Positions 57,006-64,000 of a stretch of 64,000 nucleotides of DNA are shown in pieces. The position numbers were made by a program, and so were the translations under genes. Position 1 is the first letter of the stretch, and each line of letters starts with the position of its first letter. The notes beneath the pieces were generated by a model. That model was not told the origin of the DNA. It searched no databases and saw nothing but the letters and a program-made list of their open reading frames with translations. The DNA lies in NCBI RefSeq assembly GCF_900496975.1, contig NZ_UFQC01000009.1, positions 62,001 through 126,000 of the forward strand. The letters are read 5' to 3'. The stretch is from Achromobacter veterisilvae. GTDB lineage: Bacteria; Pseudomonadota; Gammaproteobacteria; Burkholderiales; Burkholderiaceae_B.

Positions 57006-58967
57006 ATGTTCGAATTTATTCGCAGCCATCGGCGCTGGATGCAGCTCATTCTGCTGCTTCTGATCGTGCCGTCCTTCTTCCTGGTCGGGATTCAAGGCTA
57101 TGACAGTTTCATGCGGCAGGAGCCGGAACTGGCCACGGTCGCCGGGCAGCCGGTTTCGCGCGCCGAGTTTGACCAGGCGCACCGCAACCAGCTCGAGCAG
57201 TTCCGCCAGCGCCTGGGCGCGCAGTTCGACCCGGCCGTGATCGACACGCCGGCGCTGCGCGAAGGCCTGCTGAACCAGTTGATCAATCAGCGCCTGCTGG
57301 CCAACGTCGCCATCGACAACCGTTTCTCGGTGTCCGATGAAACGCTGCGCAACACCATCGCCGCGATTCCGGAAGTCCAGGACAACGGCCGCTTCTCGGC
57401 CGAGCGCTACCGCCAGGTGCTGGCCGCGCAGGGCATGTCGCCCACGTCGTTCGAAGCCGGCCTGCGCCGCGACCTGGCGGTCGCCCGCGTGCTGGAGCCC
57501 GTCGGCCAGTCGGCCCGCGCGCCCGCCGAGGTCGTGGCCTCGCTCGAAACGGCCCTGACCCAGATCCGCACGGTGCAGCTTCGCCGCTTCGCGGCCTCGG
57601 ACTACCGTTCGCAGGTCAGCGTCAGCCCGGCCGACATCCAGTCCTGGTACGACGCCAACAAGCAGCAGTTGCAGGTTCCCGAACAGGTCCAGGTCCAGTA
57701 CGTGGTGCTGGACGAGGCCGCCGCCACGCAAGGCGTGCAGGTCAAGGACGAGGATCTCGCCGCCTACTACGAACAGAACAAGAACCGCTTCGGCCAGCCC
57801 GAACGCCGCCGCGCCAGCCACATCATGATCGAGCTGGCTCCCGGCGCGACGGAAGAGGCCCGCAAGGCCGCCCGCGCCAAGGCCGAAGACCTGGCGAAGC
57901 AGGCCGCCGCCGACCCGGCGCAGTTCGCCGAACTGGCGCGCAAGAACTCGCAGGACGCGGGCTCGGCCGCCAATGGCGGCGACCTGGGCTGGCTCGCTCC
58001 CGGCATGCTGTCCGGCCCGCTGGAGAAAGCCATCTTCGGCCAGGCCAAGGACCAGGTCTCGGGCGTGATCGAAAGCCCGTCCGGCCTGCACATCGTCAAG
58101 GTCACCGAAATCCAGCCCGCCGCCGTCAAGCCGCTGGCCGAGGTCAAGGACCAGATCACCGCCGAAGTCCGCAAGCAGATCGCGGCCGTGCGTTTCTCGG
58201 AGATGGCCAGCCAGTTGAACAAGCAGGTCTACGACCAGCGCGACAGCCTGCAGCCCGCCGCCGACACCGTCGGCCTGAAGCTGCGCACCGCGTCCGGCGT
58301 GACCCGCGAAGGCCTGCTGCCCGCCGACAAGGCCGGCCCGGGCTCGGCCGCCGACAGCCCCGACGCCGCGCTGCTGGACAATCCCCGCGTGCGCCAGGTG
58401 CTGTTCTCGCCCGACGTGCTGCGCGAAAAGCAGAATTCGGGCGTGATCGAACTGTCGCCCGACACCATGCTGGCCGTGCGCGTCGCCGCGGTCGAGCCGG
58501 CGCACGTGCCGCCGCTGGACAAGGTCGCCGAGTCGATCCGCGCCAGGCTGCTGGACGAGCGCTCGGCGGAAGCCGCCAAGAAGGCCGGCGAGGCCGCCCT
58601 GTCCGAGGACAAGGCCAACCCGGCCGCCGCGCCGGAAGGTTTCGCCGCGCCCGTGGCCGTGTCGCGCCAGGATCCCAAGGACCTGCCGCGTCCGGTGCTG
58701 GACGCCGTGATGCGCCTGTCCGCCGGCACGCTGCCCGCCTATACCGGCGTGCAGTCGGGCGCGGACTACACGCTGGTGCGCCTGGAGAAGGTCGAGGCCG
58801 GCAAGGTCGACCCGGCCGACAAGGAGCGCCTGGCGCAGCAGTTGTCGGGCGCCTGGGGCCAGGCCGAGAACGAAGCGATGATCCGCATGCTGCGCGAGGA
58901 GTACAAGGTGCAGGTGCTGCCCGCCGCCGCCGAGGTCATCCGCGGCGACCAGCCGGCCGCGGGCTGA
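57006..58967 (+). CDS. ppiD: Peptidylprolyl isomerase PpiD (SurA/parvulin family)
   Basis: A 653-residue periplasmic chaperone anchored by an N-terminal membrane segment (residues ~12-30, WMQLILLLLIVPSFFLVGI). The SurA_N-like region (~35-265) is rich in helices; the parvulin PPIC domain is at ~268-367 (RRASHIMIELAPG .. GGDLGWLAPGMLSGPLEKAIF .. SPSGLHIVKV). It assists folding of outer-membrane and secreted proteins near the Sec translocon. ATG 57006 was chosen for the typical MFEFIRSHRRWMQ start. Cluster C of the palindromic repeats lies at its 3' end. Confidence 0.93.
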   Translation: MFEFIRSHRRWMQLILLLLIVPSFFLVGIQGYDSFMRQEPELATVAGQPVSRAEFDQAHRNQLEQFRQRLGAQFDPAVIDTPALREGLLNQLINQRLLANVAIDNRFSVSDETLRNTIAAIPEVQDNGRFSAERYRQVLAAQGMSPTSFEAGLRRDLAVARVLEPVGQSARAPAEVVASLETALTQIRTVQLRRFAASDYRSQVSVSPADIQSWYDANKQQLQVPEQVQVQYVVLDEAAATQGVQVKDEDLAAYYEQNKNRFGQPERRRASHIMIELAPGATEEARKAARAKAEDLAKQAAADPAQFAELARKNSQDAGSAANGGDLGWLAPGMLSGPLEKAIFGQAKDQVSGVIESPSGLHIVKVTEIQPAAVKPLAEVKDQITAEVRKQIAAVRFSEMASQLNKQVYDQRDSLQPAADTVGLKLRTASGVTREGLLPADKAGPGSAADSPDAALLDNPRVRQVLFSPDVLREKQNSGVIELSPDTMLAVRVAAVEPAHVPPLDKVAESIRARLLDERSAEAAKKAGEAALSEDKANPAAAPEGFAAPVAVSRQDPKDLPRPVLDAVMRLSAGTLPAYTGVQSGADYTLVRLEKVEAGKVDPADKERLAQQLSGAWGQAENEAMIRMLREEYKVQVLPAAAEVIRGDQPAAG

Positions 58968-58984
58968 TCGCGGCCCTTCCGGAA

Positions 58985-59166
58985 AGTGTCTGACACCCAG
59001 GGTAGAGGCGCTTCGGCATGAGATGCCGGGCCCAGGGTGTCAGACACCAGCGAATGGCGCCGGTCTCAGCGCTGTAGGCATGTGTCTGACACCCCTGGAA
59101 AGACGCCCTTCAGCCTGAGACGCCGTGCATGGGGTGTCAGACACCATCCGGAAAGTGCCTGACACC
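58985..59166. repeat. Cluster C of GTGTC-W-GACAC palindromes
   Basis: Four good copies (58985, 59035, 59081, 59131) and one degenerate one (AGTGCCTGACACC at 59154). They alternate CTG/CAG forms as in cluster A. The cluster fills the convergent gap between ppiD (ends 58967) and the TesA-like gene (ends 59182). Confidence 0.82.
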
Positions 59167-59181
59167 GGCGAGCCCGGCGCC

Positions 59182-59829
59182 TCAGTCCAGCAGCGGCCGC
59201 AGCGTCGGCCACACGTTGTCCAGCAATTGGGGCTGGGCATCCTCGTTGGGATGGATGCCGTCAGCCTGGAACATCGCCCGGTTCGTTGCGATACCTTCCA
59301 TCAGGAAGGGCACGAGCCGGGCGTTTTCGTCTTTGGCGACCGTGGGGAACACCTGGGCGAAGCGCTGGGTGTAGTCCCGGCCGTAGTTGGGCGGGATCTG
59401 CATGCCGACGATCAGGACCCGGGCGTCGGCCTGGCGGGCGGCCTGCGCCATGGCGCGCAGGTTCTGTTCGGTCATCGCGAGGGGCAGGCCGCGCAGCGCG
59501 TCGTTCGAACCCAGTTCCAGCACCACCACGGCCGGCGCGTGCTGGCGCAGCAGGGCGGGCAGGCGCGCGACGCCGCCGCTGGTCGTGTCGCCGCTGATGC
59601 TCGCATTGACGACCCGGTAGTTGGGGTATTGTTCGGACACGCGGGCCGACAGCAGGGGCACCCAGCCGGTGCCGCGCTTGAGGCCGTATTCGGCCGACAG
59701 GCTGTCGCCCAGGACCAGGACGGTGCGCGGCGCGGAACCCTGGGCCGCCGCGGCGGTCTGAGCGTGGGCGGGAACCACGGCCGCGAAGGCCGCGGCGGAC
59801 ACAAGAAGCAGACGGGAAAATAGGCGCAT
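59182..59829 (-). CDS. tesA: TesA-like GDSL esterase/lysophospholipase
   Basis: A 215-residue SGNH hydrolase. A signal peptide (RLFSRLLLVSAAAFAAVVPAHA) suggests periplasmic location. SGNH blocks: VLVLGDSLSAEYGL (Ser), SISGDTTSGG (Gly), LELGSNDALRG (Asn) and ADGIHPNEDAQ (Asp/His). E. coli TesA acts as a thioesterase, protease and lysophospholipase. It is divergent from a YbbA-like ATPase gene; the ATGs (59829 minus, 59828 plus) share a CATG, so the two genes have no space between them. Confidence 0.9.
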   Translation of the reverse strand: MRLFSRLLLVSAAAFAAVVPAHAQTAAAAQGSAPRTVLVLGDSLSAEYGLKRGTGWVPLLSARVSEQYPNYRVVNASISGDTTSGGVARLPALLRQHAPAVVVLELGSNDALRGLPLAMTEQNLRAMAQAARQADARVLIVGMQIPPNYGRDYTQRFAQVFPTVAKDENARLVPFLMEGIATNRAMFQADGIHPNEDAQPQLLDNVWPTLRPLLD

Positions 59830-60505
59830 GGATAGCAAGAATTCGATCGAGGTGAAAGGGCTGGGCAAACGGGTGGCCGATGCCGGCGGGACGCTGTCTA
59901 TCCTGGAAGACATCGATTTTACGGTCGAGGCCGGCAGCGCGGTGGCCATCACCGGCAGCTCCGGTTCGGGCAAGTCCACCTTGCTGGGACTGCTGGCGGG
60001 GCTGGATGTTCCCAGCACGGGCAGCGTGCGCCTGGCCGGGCAGGACCTGTTCGCCCTGGACGAGGACGGCCGCGCGCGGCTGCGCGCCAATCACGTGGGG
60101 TTCGTGTTCCAGTCCTTCCAGTTGCTGCCCAACCTGACCGCGCTGGAGAACGTGATGCTGCCGCTGGAGCTGGCCGGGCAGCCCGCCCGCGAGGCGGCGC
60201 AGGCCATGCTGGAGCGGGTGGGGCTGGGCGCGCGCCTGCATCATTACCCGCGCACCCTGTCGGGCGGCGAACAGCAGCGCGTGTCGCTCGCCCGCGCCTT
60301 CGTGGTGCGGCCCGACCTGCTGTTCGCCGACGAGCCCACCGGCAGCCTGGACGCCGCCACCGGGGTGACGGTCATCGACCTGATGTTCGACCTGCACCGC
60401 GAGCACGGCACCACGCTGGTGCTGGTGACCCACGATCCCGACCTCGCCGCCCGCTGCGGACGCCAGTTGGTGCTGGCCGCGGGCCGGATGGCCGACGGCG
60501 CCTGA
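59828..60505 (+). CDS. ybbA: YbbA-like ABC transporter ATP-binding protein
   Basis: A 225-residue LolD/MacB-type ATPase: Walker A GSSGSGKST, Q-loop FQSFQLLPNLTALENVMLPLEL, signature LSGGEQQRVSLARAF, Walker B LFADEPTGSLD. The divergent tesA neighbour matches the E. coli tesA-ybbA arrangement. In E. coli ybbA is followed by the permease gene ybbP; here the next gene is an unrelated binding protein on the other strand, so the permease partner is missing from this location. Confidence 0.9.
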   Translation: MDSKNSIEVKGLGKRVADAGGTLSILEDIDFTVEAGSAVAITGSSGSGKSTLLGLLAGLDVPSTGSVRLAGQDLFALDEDGRARLRANHVGFVFQSFQLLPNLTALENVMLPLELAGQPAREAAQAMLERVGLGARLHHYPRTLSGGEQQRVSLARAFVVRPDLLFADEPTGSLDAATGVTVIDLMFDLHREHGTTLVLVTHDPDLAARCGRQLVLAAGRMADGA

Positions 60506-60576
60506 CACCGCGGGCGGTCCTTCTAGGGGAGCTGCAAGCCCGCGCAGCGCAAAAATAGCCGCCCCGCCGCCGGGCC

Positions 60577-60591
60577 GCCCCAAGGTGGGGC
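60577..60591. terminator. Small hairpin between the convergent ybbA and binding-protein genes
   Basis: GCCCCA (60577-60582) pairs with TGGGGC (60586-60591). On the minus strand a T-rich stretch (TATTTTTG) lies about 20 bp further on. A weak candidate terminator. Confidence 0.3.
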
Positions 60592-60626
60592 AAAGCGAGC
60601 GAAGCGAGTGCGGCGTGGGGCTTCTC

Positions 60627-61610
60627 TTACTTTGCTTTCGCGACGGCCTGGTTCCAAGCTGCAACTACCGCCTCATACTCGGTGGCCGCGGCTTCCTGGC
60701 TGACCGGGAAGATCTTGATGGTCTTCAGGTCGGGCAGGGTGGTCAGGCTGGCCACCGCCACGTCGGTGCGCGTCGGGCGGCGGAAGTTCTTCACCAGTTG
60801 CGCTTCCTGAGATTCCTTGCTCAGCAGGCCGTCGTACAGCGCCTTGGCCGCGTCCAGGTTCTTCGCGCCCTTGATGATGAACATGCCTTCGGGCGCCAGG
60901 TAGCTGCCTTCGGTCGGGTACACCAGCTTGATTTCCTTCTGGCCGCCCGCCACGTACTCCTGCGCGGCGTATTCCAGCGTCATGCCCACGGCGTACTCGC
61001 CGGCAGCCACGCCCTTGTAGGTGGTGCCGGACGAGGCGGTGACGACCGCGTTCGCCGCGATCTTGTCCAGGCCTTCCTGGCCGAACTGCTTGTACAGGCC
61101 GTACACCAGCATGTAGGCCGTGCCGCTCTTGGACGGATCGGTGATGGCGAACTTGTTCTTCCACTGCGGCTGCATCAGGTCGGACCAGGTGGCGGGCGCG
61201 GGCAGGCCCTTGAGCTGGCGCTCGTTGACCATCATCACCATGACGTGCACGTTCGTGCCCACCCACAGGTCGTCCGGGCCGCGGAATTCGGCCGGGACCT
61301 TGTCCAGGTCGGCCGGACGGTAGGGCTGCAGGTGCTGGCGGTACGCGCCCAGCGTGCCGAAGCCGCCGCTCCAGAACAGGTCGCCGCGCGGATTCTGCGA
61401 CTCGGCCTCGATGCGCTTCATCATCGTCCCCGTGCCGCCGGTGACCGGCTGCACGTTCAGCTTGGGCGACTTCATCTTCACCGCGTCCAGCGCGGTTTCG
61501 ATTGTTTCCGTATTGTTGGACGAATAGAGCACGACATTCTGGGCATGGGCGGCGCCGGTTGCCAGGGCCGCGGCCAGGACGCTGTACTGAAGGAGGTGCT
61601 TGAGTTGCAT
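60627..61610 (-). CDS. ABC transporter family 1 substrate-binding protein (ferric-iron type)
   Basis: A 327-residue periplasmic protein with signal peptide LLQYSVLAAALATGAAHA. The family-1 pattern is VVLYSSNNTETIETALDAV, GGTGTMMKRIEAESQNPRGDLFWSGG and ATWSDLMQPQWKNKFAITDPSKSGTAY. This resembles FbpA/AfuA-type iron or hexose-phosphate proteins. The YY iron ligands of FbpA are not evident, so the cargo is uncertain (iron, phosphonate or sugar phosphate). It is the last gene of an ATPase, permease, binding-protein unit. Confidence 0.85.
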   Translation of the reverse strand: MQLKHLLQYSVLAAALATGAAHAQNVVLYSSNNTETIETALDAVKMKSPKLNVQPVTGGTGTMMKRIEAESQNPRGDLFWSGGFGTLGAYRQHLQPYRPADLDKVPAEFRGPDDLWVGTNVHVMVMMVNERQLKGLPAPATWSDLMQPQWKNKFAITDPSKSGTAYMLVYGLYKQFGQEGLDKIAANAVVTASSGTTYKGVAAGEYAVGMTLEYAAQEYVAGGQKEIKLVYPTEGSYLAPEGMFIIKGAKNLDAAKALYDGLLSKESQEAQLVKNFRRPTRTDVAVASLTTLPDLKTIKIFPVSQEAAATEYEAVVAAWNQAVAKAK

Positions 61611-61632
61611 GGGTAGCCTCTGTGCGAGTGGG

Positions 61633-63279
61633 TTATTTGCCGGAGAACAGCTTGATGCGGAACGCCTTGACCGACACGATGATGGGCAGCACGATCACGG
61701 TGACCAGCGCCGCGCCGTAGGCCGACGCCATGCCCAGCCTGCCGCCGTCGACCTGGCGGAAGATGGCGATGGGCATCGTCTCCAGGCCGCCGCTGTAGGC
61801 GACGATGGAGGCCGACAGCTCGGAGATCGTCGTCAGCCACATCAGGATGGCCGCCGAGATGATCGACGCCTTCATGGCGGGCAGGACCACCTTGAAGAAG
61901 GTCATGAGCGGGGATACGCCCAGGCTGATCGAGGCTTCCTCGATCGACTCGGGAATGTTGAACAGCACCGACGAGGCGTTGCGGACCGCGAAGGGCAGGC
62001 GCCGCACCGTGTAGCACAGCACCATGATGCCGGAGGTGCCCGCCAGCACGAGCCAGCCGGTGTTGAAGGTCTGCACCAGGGCGATGCCCAGCACCGTGCC
62101 GGAGATGGTCAGCGGCAGCACCACGATGTAGTCCAGCACCTGCGTGGACGCGCTGCGCTTCTTGATCGTCAGGTAGCTGACCAGCACCGCGAAAGCGACG
62201 CCCAGCACCGTGGCCAGGGACGCGAACTTCAGCGAATTCAGGATGGGTTCCGGCGCCCCGTGCAGCGCGCGCTGCATGCTGGCCAGGGACCATTGCCCCC
62301 ATTGCATGACCGGCCCGCTGGTCTTGGTGAACGCCGCGATGAAGACGACGATGAGCGGCAGCAGCGAAATGAAGATCACCAGGCCCACGCCGCCGGTATA
62401 CAGCATGGCGTTCCAGGACCGCACGCGCACGGCGGCCGGGGCGCGGCCCTGCGTCATCGTGTAGACCTTGCGCTCGACCACGCGCTTCTGGAAGAACAGC
62501 ACGATGGCGACGATGGCGATGGACACCACCGACATCGCGCTCTGCAGCGTCGGGCTTCCGCCCATTTCGCTCACGAAGGTGTTGTACGTCATGACGGACA
62601 GCAGCGGCACGCGGCTGCCCAGCAGCATCGCCAGCGCGAAGTTGCCCACCACCAGCGTGAACACGACCAGCGCGTTGACCAGCACCGCGGGCAGCAGCAC
62701 CGGCACCAGCACGCGCAGCTTGGTCAGGAACGGCGGCGTTCCCAGGCTCAGGCCCGCTTCCTCCAGTTGCCCGTCGAAGCCGCGCAAGGCGGCCAGCACG
62801 CCCAGGTAGATGTAGGTGTAGTAGACGAGCGTCATGGAGAACAGCATGCCCGTCCAGCCGTAGAACGACGGCAGCGAGATGCCGGCATCGCCCAGCAGGT
62901 TCGTCAGGATGCCGTTGTTGCCCAGGATCAGCAGCCAGGACTGGCCCACGATGATCTCGGGGATGACGATGGTCAGCACCGGCAGGATGGCCACCAGGTT
63001 CTTCAGCGGGAAGTCGTAGCGCGCCACCATGTAGGCGAACGGCACGCCCACCAGCACCGTGCAGACCGTGACCGCCAGGCCCAGGATCAGCGTATTGCCG
63101 AAAGCCTCGACGTACTGCGAGTCGGCCAGCAGGGCCTGGAAGCCCTCCAGCGAAAAGCCGCCGTCCTGCCCGGTGACGCTGTTGCCGAAGAGCACGCCCA
63201 GCGGATAGAGCACGAAGAACAGCAGCAGGGCCAGGCTGATCGCGGTGAGGATGCCCCAGGGCCACCATTGGATTTTCAT
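61633..63279 (-). CDS. ABC transporter permease, two-domain iron type
   Basis: A 548-residue inner-membrane protein with about 12 membrane segments. Two binding-protein-dependent transport domains are fused (first half with ALRGFDGQLEEAGLSLGTPPFLTKLRVL, second with ISLGVSPLMTFFKVVLPAMKAS). These EAA-loop-like motifs contact the ATPase. FbpB- and phosphonate-type systems have this fused form. It lies 22 bp upstream of the binding-protein gene in the same orientation. Confidence 0.9.
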   Translation of the reverse strand: MKIQWWPWGILTAISLALLLFFVLYPLGVLFGNSVTGQDGGFSLEGFQALLADSQYVEAFGNTLILGLAVTVCTVLVGVPFAYMVARYDFPLKNLVAILPVLTIVIPEIIVGQSWLLILGNNGILTNLLGDAGISLPSFYGWTGMLFSMTLVYYTYIYLGVLAALRGFDGQLEEAGLSLGTPPFLTKLRVLVPVLLPAVLVNALVVFTLVVGNFALAMLLGSRVPLLSVMTYNTFVSEMGGSPTLQSAMSVVSIAIVAIVLFFQKRVVERKVYTMTQGRAPAAVRVRSWNAMLYTGGVGLVIFISLLPLIVVFIAAFTKTSGPVMQWGQWSLASMQRALHGAPEPILNSLKFASLATVLGVAFAVLVSYLTIKKRSASTQVLDYIVVLPLTISGTVLGIALVQTFNTGWLVLAGTSGIMVLCYTVRRLPFAVRNASSVLFNIPESIEEASISLGVSPLMTFFKVVLPAMKASIISAAILMWLTTISELSASIVAYSGGLETMPIAIFRQVDGGRLGMASAYGAALVTVIVLPIIVSVKAFRIKLFSGK

Positions 63280-63292
63280 GGCGGGCGCGTCC

Positions 63293-64000
63293 TCAGGCGT
63301 TGACGACGCGGCTGTCGGCCGGGATCAGCACCTGCACGGCCTCGCCCGGCTGGAACTGCGCCACCATGTTGCCGGCATGCAGTTCGACGCGGATCTCGGC
63401 GCCGTTGTCCAGCGCGATCCGGTAGGCCGTCTTGAAGCCCAGGTACTGCCGCCGCAGCACTTTGCCGGGCAGGGTGTTGGGCACGTAGGGCGTGGGGGCC
63501 ATCAGGGCCAGCTCTTCGGGACGCGCGATCAGCACGCCGTTCTCTCCCAGCCGCTCGCTGCCTTGCATGCCGTCGAAGCCCAGCCCGCAGAGTTCGTAGC
63601 GGACGTGGCCGGCCGGGGCGCCGGCCTGGCCGTTCCTGGCCGGCACGGGAATCACGTTGGCCGAGCCGATGAAGTCCGCCACGTAGGCGTTCACCGGCGT
63701 GCCGTAGAGTTCCTCGGGCGTGCCCAACTGGGCGATGTCGCCGTGGTCCATGATCGCGATCCGGTCCGACATCGCCAGCGCCTCTTCCTGGTCGTGCGTC
63801 ACGAAGACCGTGGTGATGCCGGCTTCGCGCACCAGGTCCAGGATCACGTCGCGCATCTGCAGGCGCATCTTGGCGTCGAGATTGGACAGGGGCTCGTCCA
63901 TGAGCAGCACGCGCGGCCGGATCACCAGCGCGCGCGCCAGGGCCACGCGCTGGCGCTGTCCGCCGCTCATCTGCGCGGGGTAGCGGTCCGCCAGCGCCAG
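63293..64000 (-). CDS. ABC transporter ATP-binding protein, partial (continues beyond the window)
   Basis: The reading frame stays open to the right edge, so the N-terminal part with Walker A is missing. Visible: signature [16 protein letters not shown], Walker [16 protein letters not shown], His switch [15 protein letters not shown], then a TOBE-type C-terminal domain ([30 protein letters not shown]). The TOBE domain matches the FbpC/PotA-like ATPases. It precedes the permease by 13 bp and would power this importer. Confidence 0.9.
   Translation of the reverse strand: MALADRYPAQMSGGQRQRVALARALVIRPRVLLMDEPLSNLDAKMRLQMRDVILDLVREAGITTVFVTHDQEEALAMSDRIAIMDHGDIAQLGTPEELYGTPVNAYVADFIGSANVIPVPARNGQAGAPAGHVRYELCGLGFDGMQGSERLGENGVLIARPEELALMAPTPYVPNTLPGKVLRRQYLGFKTAYRIALDNGAEIRVELHAGNMVAQFQPGEAVQVLIPADSRVVNA

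Overview
The window is very GC-rich, densely coding bacterial chromosome from a betaproteobacterium, most likely Alcaligenaceae (Bordetella or Achromobacter type). The reasons are two Bug-type tripartite tricarboxylate binding proteins, CaiB-type CoA transferase catabolic genes next to a LysR regulator, a fused MrpAB antiporter operon, and the general gene content. I see no rRNA, tRNA, insertion sequence, prophage or true CRISPR array. The genus call is inference, not a database match.

Layout. 1-4500: the end of an acyl-CoA dehydrogenase, then an iron-uptake unit (ECF sigma factor, FecR anti-sigma, TonB receptor with a signalling domain) with two Fur-box-like sites. 4500-6600: small membrane and RNA-binding genes. 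6680-8650: dadR/dadA for D-amino-acid oxidation. 8650-13815: a LysR-controlled module for an unknown carboxylic acid (binding protein, CoA transferase, AidB-like acyl-CoA dehydrogenase). 13864-17612: an SbcD/SbcC-like nuclease and ATPase pair. 17982-19752: an EamA exporter overlapping tail to tail with a hexapeptide-repeat protein. 20160-21146: an orphan Bug protein. 21702-27687: the Mrp cation/proton antiporter operon. 27908-33970: periplasmic protein, HAD phosphatase, tadA, LD-carboxypeptidase with a His-rich N-terminus, ABC-F ATPase and an MFS exporter. 34075-37496: a taurine/sulfonate-type ABC operon with an extra binding protein. 37544-41519: YigZ, thioredoxin, flavin monooxygenase, purine permease. 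41595-46695: tsaD, plsY, then surE-pcm-nlpD followed by an exonuclease where rpoS is found in E. coli. 46863-50084: Spy/CpxP-like protein, TorF-type porin, rlmD. 50107-53361: CueR/CopZ copper pair, peroxiredoxin-glutaredoxin fusion, FAD disulfide reductase. 53659-56652: an M20 peptidase, ugpQ, rlmJ operon. 57006-60505: ppiD, tesA, ybbA. 60627-64000: an iron-type ABC importer cut by the window end.

The most unusual signals are: (i) a family of 11-bp palindromes, GTGTC-W-GACAC, in three clusters totalling 17 copies, each cluster filling a convergent gene junction; (ii) a protein with 27 consecutive hexapeptide turns; (iii) a short transcription unit (extended -10 promoter, stem-loop, intrinsic terminator) just ahead of ppiD that could be a small RNA or attenuator; (iv) divergent tesA/ybbA start codons that share one CATG; and (v) the surE-pcm-nlpD locus without rpoS.
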